Below are positions 10,035 to 18,100 of a DNA stretch of 32,696 nucleotides, one piece after another. A model generated the notes under the pieces. That model ran no database searches. It was not told the DNA's origin and saw nothing but the letters and a program-made list of their open reading frames with translations. The stretch spans positions 1 to 32,696 of IMG/VR virus record IMGVR_UViG_3300032182_000245; one strand, written 5' to 3'. Origin of the DNA: a virus. Positions within the stretch are counted from its first letter, which is position 1, and the number at the start of each line of letters is the position of its first letter. The position numbers and the translations under genes were made by a program.

Positions 10035-11611
10035 TGACAGGTCCTATTGGTTCTTTACTCCGATTCAACGAGTATTACAACAACAGTACAACTAATCACT
10101 TTTACACTGCATATCCACAGTTTGAAAACCTTTCTGGTTATTTTTTAAACGTCTCTGACAAGTGGGCTTTGTTCCAAAGTTCTAGTTCTGCTGGTATAGT
10201 AGGATCTGTTTCTGCTGTATACAGATTGTATAGATCTGTCAGTTCTACACAGCAGGCACACTTTTATACCACTAGTCAAACTCAAATTAACAATGCTGTA
10301 GCTGGTGGATATACTAATGAAGGTGTCGTTGGATATGCATACACTAGCAGTGGATCGAATCGTTATGCTGTCTACAGATATTACAGTGCAGTAGATGACT
10401 CTCACTGGTACGAACAACGTCAAGACATTGCTGCTCTCTTCCCTAACTATGTTTATAAACAAGTTGCGTGGTATTCTCCTACACTAGTATATGGATGTAC
10501 AGATTCTAATGCAACTAACTACAACTCATATGCAAATCAGAACAGTGGATGTCAATACTTCATTTATGGATGTACTGATCCTAATGCATCTAACTATGAT
10601 CCTAGTGCAAATACAGACAATGGAACATGTAGTTATCCAACACCAATCATCAGCATAAGTTTATCTCAAAATTCTATTATTCAGGGAGGATCTTCTACGT
10701 TATCATGGACTATTTTCAATTCAACTGGTCAATCAATATCTAATATAGGATCTGTTGCAGCATCTGGTAGTACACCAGTTTCTCCTAGTTCTACTACCAC
10801 ATACACTGCTACTGCAAATTATTATTCATATACTACCGCCACACAATCTGTAACTCTAACAGTCTACGAACCAGTTATTGCTAACATGACAGTAGATGAT
10901 ACTACTATTATTAGTGGACAGGGAACTGTATTGAGATGGGATGTGCAAGGTGATGCATCTACAGCAGATATACAGCCAGGAATTGGGTCTACTAATTTAA
11001 ATAGTTTCCAAAATATTTCTCCGACACAAACTACCACATATACCTTATCAGCGTCTGGTCCTGGTGGAAGTGATAGTGCTCAAGTTACTGTAACTGTATT
11101 ACCAGCACCGTCAGTTAGTATAAACGGACCTCTTTCTGTTCAGTATGGATCTGTAGCAACACTTTCATATGAAGGCACGAATGTGACACAATCACTTGTC
11201 ATTATTCCAACTTACTATGACTTGGATGGTAATCAAGTTGATGGCGATCCTATTGCGTTACCAACAGGTGATGCTGTAAATGGTAGTATTGATATTACAA
11301 CTATTACATGGGGAGATAGAGGACCAAGTTCTATAGATTTCGCTATATTAGGAACTGGTGCTGGTGGATTGACTGCCAATGATGTTCACCTAGTATCAGT
11401 TATTATTGACCAAACGCCTGATTTTATTGATATTCCAGAATCAGATGACAAGATAAAAGATGAGACTCCAGTTGTTACTCCTGATGCGGAGATTAATACA
11501 TTGACTTTATCTGTAAATGATATAGATATACCAGTAGAAGTCAAAGCTGACTATCCTATTCAGGTACAGATAGATGATAATGGAAACTATCAAGACGTAA
11601 GACAGATTTGA
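10034..11611 (+). CDS. Adhesin-like protein 3: DUF5648-like head plus GCTD repeats on the shared stalk
   Basis: A 525-residue paralogue with the same stalk and tail but no polyglycine head. Residues about 10-150 resemble DUF5648, a beta repeat found in secreted and surface proteins: the phrases NHFYTAYPQ, AHFYTTSQTQINNA and GYTNEGVVGYAY recur in that pattern. Two Cys-bearing repeats follow at about 152-203 (YGCTDSNATNYN and YGCTDPNASNYDPSA), a pattern common in surface proteins of marine bacteria. Three Ig-like units (about 206-456) and the tail (457-525, with KADYPIQVQID) match the siblings. Overlap with the previous gene is a TGATG junction, and one base separates it from the next. The head appears to have been exchanged as a unit. 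DUF5648 is assigned from pattern memory. Confidence 0.75.
   Translation: MTGPIGSLLRFNEYYNNSTTNHFYTAYPQFENLSGYFLNVSDKWALFQSSSSAGIVGSVSAVYRLYRSVSSTQQAHFYTTSQTQINNAVAGGYTNEGVVGYAYTSSGSNRYAVYRYYSAVDDSHWYEQRQDIAALFPNYVYKQVAWYSPTLVYGCTDSNATNYNSYANQNSGCQYFIYGCTDPNASNYDPSANTDNGTCSYPTPIISISLSQNSIIQGGSSTLSWTIFNSTGQSISNIGSVAASGSTPVSPSSTTTYTATANYYSYTTATQSVTLTVYEPVIANMTVDDTTIISGQGTVLRWDVQGDASTADIQPGIGSTNLNSFQNISPTQTTTYTLSASGPGGSDSAQVTVTVLPAPSVSINGPLSVQYGSVATLSYEGTNVTQSLVIIPTYYDLDGNQVDGDPIALPTGDAVNGSIDITTITWGDRGPSSIDFAILGTGAGGLTANDVHLVSVIIDQTPDFIDIPESDDKIKDETPVVTPDAEINTLTLSVNDIDIPVEVKADYPIQVQIDDNGNYQDVRQI
11402..11611 (+). repeat. Conserved adhesin tail module, copy 3
   Basis: Encodes the last 69 residues of adhesin 3, ending YQDVRQI like copy 1. 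The core at 11549-11575 differs from copies 1 and 2 at two of 27 bases. This copy sits behind the non-glycine DUF5648-like head, which shows that head and tail vary independently. Confidence 0.85.
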
Positions 11612-11612
11612 T

Positions 11613-13334
11613 ATGCCAGATCTATACACTACAACCACATCAATCTTACCCATTCCAGAAAATACAAAGCGTATTGTTTTTACAATACAAGGTGCGGGTG
11701 GTGGTGGAGAGTATATTAACAGAGTTAGTGGATTGCCAGCAGCAGGAACAGACGGTGAGGATACAACTTTCCTGGGAATGACTGCTGGTGGTGGCCGCGG
11801 CGGTGGTATTGGTGGAAGAAATTTGGCAGGCGATGGAGGAGTGGCATCCACAGGAAATTTTGATTACTCTAATCCACTATCACCAGGAACTGTTGTTGAT
11901 TTGAATGATGGTCAGAGTGGTCAAGTAAATGCTGGCGGTAATTCTGGAGGAACAACACCAAACAGAGGAAATGGTGGCAATGGTACAAGTGATCAAGTGA
12001 AATATGTATCTACTGTCACTCATATCTTCACAAATTCTCCGCCATATTTTGTTGGACAAATTGACAATAGTCCTGATATTACAGTAGAAGTTAAAAATCC
12101 TTCTACAACTGGTGCTCCGTGTGGAACATATTCGTGGTCTAGGCACTACTTAATTAAATTTAACTTTCCATTTGATGATACTTCTTATCAACCCAGAATA
12201 AACAATCCATATCCAACACAAACAGCTGCTGGCGGCAACTTCAGTGGATATGCACAGTTTGGGGCAAAAACTACTGATGAACTTGGTGTGTGGTGGTGTA
12301 AACAAAAAGTTTCTGGTCCTGGAACAGTTAATAGTTTTGTTCGTAGTTTTATTTTAGAGGTAGAAGGAAAAAGAAGCTCTCTAAAAGGTAGAGGTGGTGG
12401 TGGCGGTGCTGAAATCACTGGCACTATTGACCGTCTAGATCTATCTACAAGAGGATTGTTAGATACAAACACCGAATTGTTAATTGGTACTGGGGGTCAG
12501 GAGAATGGTGCTACTAATCTAGCGCCATTTGCAGCAGATGGTGAGAATGGTGCTGCTAGTGTATACATTGAGTATGAGACGAGAACATACATCAATGTAA
12601 AAAACAATGAAACAAACACAATCGTTCTGGGTCAGAGTGCTATTATTGAATGGAGAGTTACTGGTGATGCTGATTGGGCTTTGGTAGAACCAGGAATCTC
12701 GCCGCAAGGATCTAACTTCATCAGTGAAGTAACAGTAACTCCTACAGTGACAACTGAATACTTTGTTCGTGCTGATGGTGTGATTGGTGGGTCTTCAGAA
12801 TCATCTGTTATTCTTACTGTCATTCAACCACCAACAGTAAGTCTTGACGGACCTGTTGAATCTGATTATGGTAACAATATTACACTATCATATGAAGCTA
12901 CACAAATAGGAACTTCACTGACACTTCGTCCTGTATTTTTCTTCCTTGATGGATCTACTGTCACTGGTGATCAATATAATGTGTCACTACCTATTGGTGA
13001 TGATTTGAATGATACTATTGAGTATGATCTGACACCTTGGAGTGGTCTGGGACCATATCGAATTGAGTTTAATTTGGATGCAGTTGGATATGCTGGATTG
13101 ACACAAACTACACTCTTTCCTTTACAAATTAATATTGATACCAATCCAGATCTTATTATCATACCAGAAGCAGAAGCTTTCAAAGACCAAGACCCTGTTA
13201 TTTCTCCATCACAAGAATCTTTAATAAAAGTAGAGGTCACTGATATAGATATACCAGTACCTGTTAAATCAGATTCACCTGTTAAAGTTGAGATTGATGA
13301 TAGCGGTCTTTTTACTAATGTAGAGGAGATATAA
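11613..13334 (+). CDS. Adhesin-like protein 4: interrupted glycine head, Ig-like stalk, diverged tail
   Basis: A 573-residue paralogue. The glycine-rich head (from IQGAGGGGEY, about residue 28) is broken at about 126-265 by a glycine-poor insert rich in aromatic residues that contains two cysteines (C170 in APCGTYSW, C229 in WWCKQK). Glycine runs then resume (GRGGGGGAEITG). Only two Ig-like units are evident (about 328-505), one fewer than in the siblings. The tail (507-573) is the most diverged copy, with VPVKSDSPVKVEID replacing VEIKADYPIQVEID. Its stop TAA (13332-13334) overlaps the ATG of the next gene. The insert may be an extra binding domain; I do not recognise it. Confidence 0.75.
   Translation: MPDLYTTTTSILPIPENTKRIVFTIQGAGGGGEYINRVSGLPAAGTDGEDTTFLGMTAGGGRGGGIGGRNLAGDGGVASTGNFDYSNPLSPGTVVDLNDGQSGQVNAGGNSGGTTPNRGNGGNGTSDQVKYVSTVTHIFTNSPPYFVGQIDNSPDITVEVKNPSTTGAPCGTYSWSRHYLIKFNFPFDDTSYQPRINNPYPTQTAAGGNFSGYAQFGAKTTDELGVWWCKQKVSGPGTVNSFVRSFILEVEGKRSSLKGRGGGGGAEITGTIDRLDLSTRGLLDTNTELLIGTGGQENGATNLAPFAADGENGAASVYIEYETRTYINVKNNETNTIVLGQSAIIEWRVTGDADWALVEPGISPQGSNFISEVTVTPTVTTEYFVRADGVIGGSSESSVILTVIQPPTVSLDGPVESDYGNNITLSYEATQIGTSLTLRPVFFFLDGSTVTGDQYNVSLPIGDDLNDTIEYDLTPWSGLGPYRIEFNLDAVGYAGLTQTTLFPLQINIDTNPDLIIIPEAEAFKDQDPVISPSQESLIKVEVTDIDIPVPVKSDSPVKVEIDDSGLFTNVEEI
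13131..13334 (+). repeat. Conserved adhesin tail module, copy 4 (diverged)
   Basis: Encodes the last 67 residues of adhesin 4. The layout is kept (PEAEAFKDQDPVISPSQE, DIDIPVPVKSD, VKVEIDDSG), but the DNA core at 13272-13298 is clearly diverged from the other copies. Confidence 0.8.
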
Positions 13335-15061
13335 TGCCAACTCTTAATTACGGAACTGGTAATCACTCTGTTACTGTGAGTGAGAGATGGATTAACATCC
13401 TCATAACTGTTGCTGGTGCCCAAGGTGGTAACGGTGGATCTGATGGTGGTATTCCTGGTGGCACACGCGGATATGGAAGAAGAGGCACATTTAGATTAGA
13501 AGGAAGTAATTCTGCTGCTACTGGTGTGGCTAGAACACTCACTCTTCGTGTAGGTAGTCAGGGAGGAAACGGATTTGGGTGTGTGGCAAATGGTGGTAAT
13601 GGAGGTGGTGGTAGCTCTGGTGTGGCTAGCGGTGGGTCTGGCGGTAGAACTGGTCCGCAGGGGTGTTCTGGCGGCGGCGGTGGCGGCGGTGGTGCTACTG
13701 GCGTATTTGATAGTTATTCAGGTATGTATATTATCCTCGCAGGTGGCGGCGGTGGAGCAGGCGGTGGATCTTTTCCTGACTCTTGGTTGAGAGGTGGCAA
13801 CGGCGGAAACGCTGGTAATTTTTCTGGAACCATCCGTAGTATTTCTAGCGGTGGTACAGGATCGTCTCAAGGATTTGACGGCGGCGGCGGAGGCGGCGGC
13901 GGTGGAGGTGCCTCTGGTGGTGGCGGTGGTCGCCAAGGTGCCGATGACCGCGCTGGTAGGTATCCATCAGGTGGTGGAGGTGGCGGCGGAAGTTACTATG
14001 TAACATCATATACGACTTATTACAGTGGACAGGGAGCCAACTATTCAAATGGATATGTGACCATTACATATGATCTTGCTAATCCAGAAGTTACTTCTCT
14101 AACTACATCTGATTCTGCTATCATTAGAGGCGAGACAGTAACAGTTTCTTGGACTACTAGTTATCCACAGTTTATCTCATCTCTAATTCTTACATCTCCA
14201 GATGGAAACACATACAATGTTACTGGAACTACTTCAATAGATCTGCAACCACAACAAACAGGAAACTGGTCAATGACTGCATACTACAGTGGTGGCACTC
14301 ATGATAGAACTGCATTCCAAACTGTTTATATTCCACCAGTAGTTACTTTGTCTCTCGATGAAGAAGCAATGCCCCGTGGAGATAGTACGATATTGAGATG
14401 GAATACAACTGGTGATGCAGATACAGTAAATATTACTCCTGGTATTGGACCATCAAACATAACTTCTTTTGTCACTGTAAATCCAACAGTTACAACTACA
14501 TACACTGCTGTGGCTTCGGGTCTTGGTGGTACAGATTCAGATGAGATTACTTTGACTGTGTGGCAACCACCAGATGTATCTCTCGCTGGACCACTGACAG
14601 TAAACTATGGACAACAGTTTATATCTCTATCTCATTCGGAAGTTAATTCTGATATAAGTTATCGACTGCAAGTGATTGCTACAGATTTAGATGGTCTTGT
14701 AACAAATGAGACGTTCGATATTGATCGATCAACATCAACATATGCATATGCACCGACATGGACTAATCGTGGACCATCGAGTTTCAACTTTAACTTGACT
14801 GGTATTGGTCTTGGTAACTTACAAGATACTGCTAGTATTCTAGTCTATCCTTATATTGACCAGTTACCAGATCCTGTTGACGTTCCTGAATCTGAAGATA
14901 CTCTCAAAGAGGAAGAACCAGTCATCACACCTGACGTAGAGATTACTACAGAGCAACTTTCTATTGATGACATTGACATTCCAGTGGAGATCACGGCCAA
15001 CTATCCTATTCAGGTAGAGATAGACAACAGTGGAACCTTCATAGATGTGCGTCAAACATAG
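13334..15061 (+). CDS. Adhesin-like protein 5: longest polyglycine head, Ig-like stalk, conserved tail
   Basis: A 575-residue paralogue, last of the array. The head (about 1-248) has the longest glycine runs in the window (GGGGGGGGAT, GGGGGGGGGASGGGGG) separated by loops. The encoding DNA contains GGC/GGT/GGA triplet tracts at 13671-13692 and 13880-13910. Three Ig-like units follow (about 250-505) with the usual Pro-Pro linkers (VWQPPDVSLAGPL). The tail is residues 507-575 (DIDIPVEITANYPIQVEID). It ends TAG, immediately before a late promoter motif, so this gene closes the transcription-linked array. The architecture again suggests a virion adhesin; direct evidence of receptor binding is absent. 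Confidence 0.78.
   Translation: MPTLNYGTGNHSVTVSERWINILITVAGAQGGNGGSDGGIPGGTRGYGRRGTFRLEGSNSAATGVARTLTLRVGSQGGNGFGCVANGGNGGGGSSGVASGGSGGRTGPQGCSGGGGGGGGATGVFDSYSGMYIILAGGGGGAGGGSFPDSWLRGGNGGNAGNFSGTIRSISSGGTGSSQGFDGGGGGGGGGGASGGGGGRQGADDRAGRYPSGGGGGGGSYYVTSYTTYYSGQGANYSNGYVTITYDLANPEVTSLTTSDSAIIRGETVTVSWTTSYPQFISSLILTSPDGNTYNVTGTTSIDLQPQQTGNWSMTAYYSGGTHDRTAFQTVYIPPVVTLSLDEEAMPRGDSTILRWNTTGDADTVNITPGIGPSNITSFVTVNPTVTTTYTAVASGLGGTDSDEITLTVWQPPDVSLAGPLTVNYGQQFISLSHSEVNSDISYRLQVIATDLDGLVTNETFDIDRSTSTYAYAPTWTNRGPSSFNFNLTGIGLGNLQDTASILVYPYIDQLPDPVDVPESEDTLKEEEPVITPDVEITTEQLSIDDIDIPVEITANYPIQVEIDNSGTFIDVRQT
13671..13692 (+). repeat. GGN triplet tract in adhesin 5 head
   Basis: Near-pure GGC/GGT triplets encoding an uninterrupted glycine run. 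A similar longer tract lies at 13880-13910. Such triplet runs can slip without breaking frame. Confidence 0.8.
13880..13910 (+). repeat. Longest GGN triplet tract in adhesin 5 head
   Basis: Consecutive GGC/GGA/GGT codons giving about nine glycines, followed by Ala-Ser and a further glycine run to about 13930. It is the most GC-rich short segment in the late half of the window. Confidence 0.8.
14852..15061 (+). repeat. Conserved adhesin tail module, copy 5
   Basis: Encodes the last 69 residues of adhesin 5. The core at 14999-15025 differs from copy 1 at three of 27 bases. It ends FIDVRQT where copies 1 and 3 end YQDVRQI. Confidence 0.85.
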
Positions 15062-15065
15062 TCCC

Positions 15066-15072
15066 CTAAATA
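15066..15072 (+). promoter_or_regulatory. T4-like cyanophage late promoter (CTAAATA)
   Basis: CTAAATA lies five bases after the stop of adhesin 5 and 41 bases before the next long reading frame. CTAAATA/ATAAATA is the known late-promoter core in T4-like cyanophages (gp55/gp33-dependent). It sits in an imperfect inverted repeat in which TCCC upstream pairs with GGGA downstream. It is the only intergenic copy I found in the window. Confidence 0.7.
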
Positions 15073-15090
15073 AAGTGGGAACTACCAGAA

Positions 15091-15117
15091 ATGGCAAGCG
15101 GTAACTATATTCCATGA
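15091..15117 (+). CDS. Eight-codon leader ORF (MASGNYIP) overlapping the fibre start
   Basis: An ATG 18 bases after the late promoter core opens a frame of eight codons (MASGNYIP) whose TGA overlaps the ATG of the 1350-residue fibre (ATGA, 15114-15117). A GGGAA sequence 9-13 bases upstream could act as ribosome-binding site here, whereas none is visible just before 15114. It may act by termination-reinitiation, or be the remnant of a displaced start. Chance occurrence cannot be excluded. Confidence 0.35.
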   Translation: MASGNYIP

Positions 15118-18100
15118 CATATTCTTTTTCTAATACACCAGTATATGTAAGCGAGGGACAAACAGTACGCTTTAAATTTAAAGCGCCCTCGCAGTGGAAT
15201 ACTACTCAAAGTGTCACCATTCAGATTGGTGATCAGCAGACAATCTGGTATATTACAACAATTCCAGAGGATTTTGCTCCTGATCCATTTCCGTTTACAC
15301 CTCTTGAGGATGCGGATTCCAATGTAATGTATGTGTATGGTGATGGAACAAGACCTGGAGAAGATATTGTTACTGTATCTGGTCTAACTCCAACCACAAC
15401 AGCATCTGTAACTCTAACTGGTAGTCTTGCTGCACAGATTGATAATTTCTCTGTCAGAATCAAACGTGTAAGTCAAGGCGAAACAGAATTTGGCGCATGG
15501 ATAATTCCTAGTGGAGAAGTTGCTGTAGAGAATACTGATGAACTTCAGTTACGATTAAGATCCAACACTGCTGCTGGACTCAATACTTTTGCTGATCTTT
15601 CTATCGGTGCTAGAGTAGAAAGATGGACGATTGGTACGGAAGTTCCACCACCAAACATTCCAGAACCATTCCCTGATTTTGATGATATCACCAACGTTCC
15701 TTTAAATAAAGACGTTTATAGTAATATTTTACAGGTTCAGGGATTAAGTGATACTGCTTTAATTACCGCATCAAATACAGATCTTTATGTTGGTATTTCT
15801 AGCAGTAATGCAACGTTTACTACTGCTGATGGATATGAGATTCTGCAGAATACTGGTGGAACATCGAAGTATGAACAGATTGGCCTTGAGTCTTACGTCA
15901 GCACACACTTTGCACCAATAACATTCCTCCAAGCACTAGATGATACCACTGGTGGTGGTAACCAACCAACATGGTTGCAAGATTATGTCACTGCTGTTCA
16001 AGCAGTCCCAGGTAATGCTACAGCAACTCTCACAACAGTTGCTACTGGTGGACACAATGCATTTACAACAGATGCTACATTACAGGCAGCAATTAGAACT
16101 GCTGTAGGATCAACTGATCCTGGTGTTATTACAACTGCAACATTTGATATTGTCCCTGATGATGGAGAGACTGCAACTATTGATGGTACATCATACCCAG
16201 TTGCAGGTTCCTTATATGTTCCTACAGGTCTAGCAGATGCTTCGGTTGATGTTGTAGTTCTGTTCCACGGAACTCTTACCGAGGGAGGCACTTCAACTAT
16301 TGCTCAAGCAGCATCAGATATGCTTACCAGATTTACAGATACTAGTTCTACTAATATCAATGTAAGAGACAAAATTATCTTCTCTGTTGCATATCCTCAA
16401 GATCATATTTCTGCTTCGAGACAGTATAATTTGCCTGATGTTGGTACAGAAAATGCAAACTTCTTAATGGGTGATAACTTACCCTATACAAGAGCAGCAG
16501 TTGAATGGGTTAAGAACTCTTTGGATGCATATATTACAGCGCAAGGTGGTACTAAAACCGTTAATGATATCTATCTGTTTGGTCACTCTCAAGGGGGTAA
16601 ACTTGTTTCCAAGATCAATACTTTAGATGATGGTATTGCTGGTGTTATTGCAGACTCTCCTGGTCCTATTCAACTAGACCAAACTTGTTCTATCGCTGCA
16701 AATCAAGCAGGTACAACATGCTCAAAGATTGCTGCAATTTATGGTGTCCCTGGTTCACAGGCAGTACCATTCTATCAAGTCATCGGCCCTAATTATCCAA
16801 CAATCAACAACGGAGAATATCTACAACTTCGTCTCCGTTCTGAAAATACTGCTGGGGCACAAACAACCACGTCACTTGGTATTGGTGACGAACCAGATGG
16901 ATCCAACTGGTCAATTACTACAGGTAACTTCCCATCCACAACACCAGATAGCTTTGTCTTCCAGAATGTCACTGATGTGCTAGAAGATTCATTGATTGGT
17001 TCTGATCCACGACCACTACCCAATGGCATTACAGGACTAGGAACTGGTACTGAAGTTGATGTTACTCTTGTAAGTTCAACTGGTACTCAACCTAGAATTA
17101 AAATCCAGTATGCCGAGGGTGGTGAGAGTTCTATCGGATTGTTCCCAACCAAAGTGAACAATGGTGATAAGATTATTCTCTACAACAAATCATCTGCTAC
17201 ATTTGGTGGATCTGTACAAATGCAGATTAAAGTTGGTGATTTTATTCCTGATCCATGGCTGATTGTTACTAACACTGGTCCCGACACTGATGCTGACTTT
17301 GTTGCACCAAACAACTTGGTGAATCAAGTACCAAACACACAGGTTGTAAGCTCTATTGTATCTGTTAGTGGTATCAACAGACCAATCACAATTTCTGCTA
17401 CAAATGGTGCGCTGATCTCGATTGATTTTGCTACTCCTACATCATCTACAGTAACATTTGATCCAGCAGTAAATGATTCTTTCCGTGTCTTTATTCAAAG
17501 TGCCACTGGATTATCTGGTCAAGTAAGTACAACCGTTACGGTGGGTACGGGAAGCCCAAACCAATTTATTTGGCAGGTCAGTAACTATGCTGTTGCTCCA
17601 CCACCACCAGATCTCAAAGGTGCGTGGTACAGTAAGAAGAATGCACTTGTAGATTCTAATGGTGATATTATTGAGAGTAAGGATGATGGACATTCTATCG
17701 GTACAGTTGTCCCTGTTCTTAAGAGACCTGATGGAACTTATGGTACACTAGATGGTGAACTAAATTCTAGATTCCCAGGTTATCTTGAGTGTGATGGTGA
17801 ACTGTATGATGCTGCAGATTATCCTGATCTGTATGAAGTCATTGAAGAAACGTATGGTGGTACGGGTGTAAGCTATGACGCCTCAACTAAAGTATATACA
17901 GGACAGTTTAGAGTTCCTGATTTAAGAAATAGAAAACTAGTTGGTACTGGTGTTGTTGATGGCAACAGAGCATCATCTGCATTCCCTCCAGTTGATGCTG
18001 GTGGTAGTATCTACGAGCCTGGTGGTATTGGTGGATGGTGGTATGTTGATGATGTAGACGTTGCTGGTGATAATCCTTATGAGCAGATTCTAGGTGAAGC

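Noticed and set aside
12971-13423. 150-residue - strand frame at the adhesin 4/5 junction
   Set aside because: It crosses a clear + strand gene junction inside the conserved tail module; composition is a reverse-complement shadow.
13718-14048. Ala/Val- and His/Arg-rich frames on both strands across adhesin 5
   Set aside because: They are shadows of GGN glycine codons, with extreme composition and no independent start signals.
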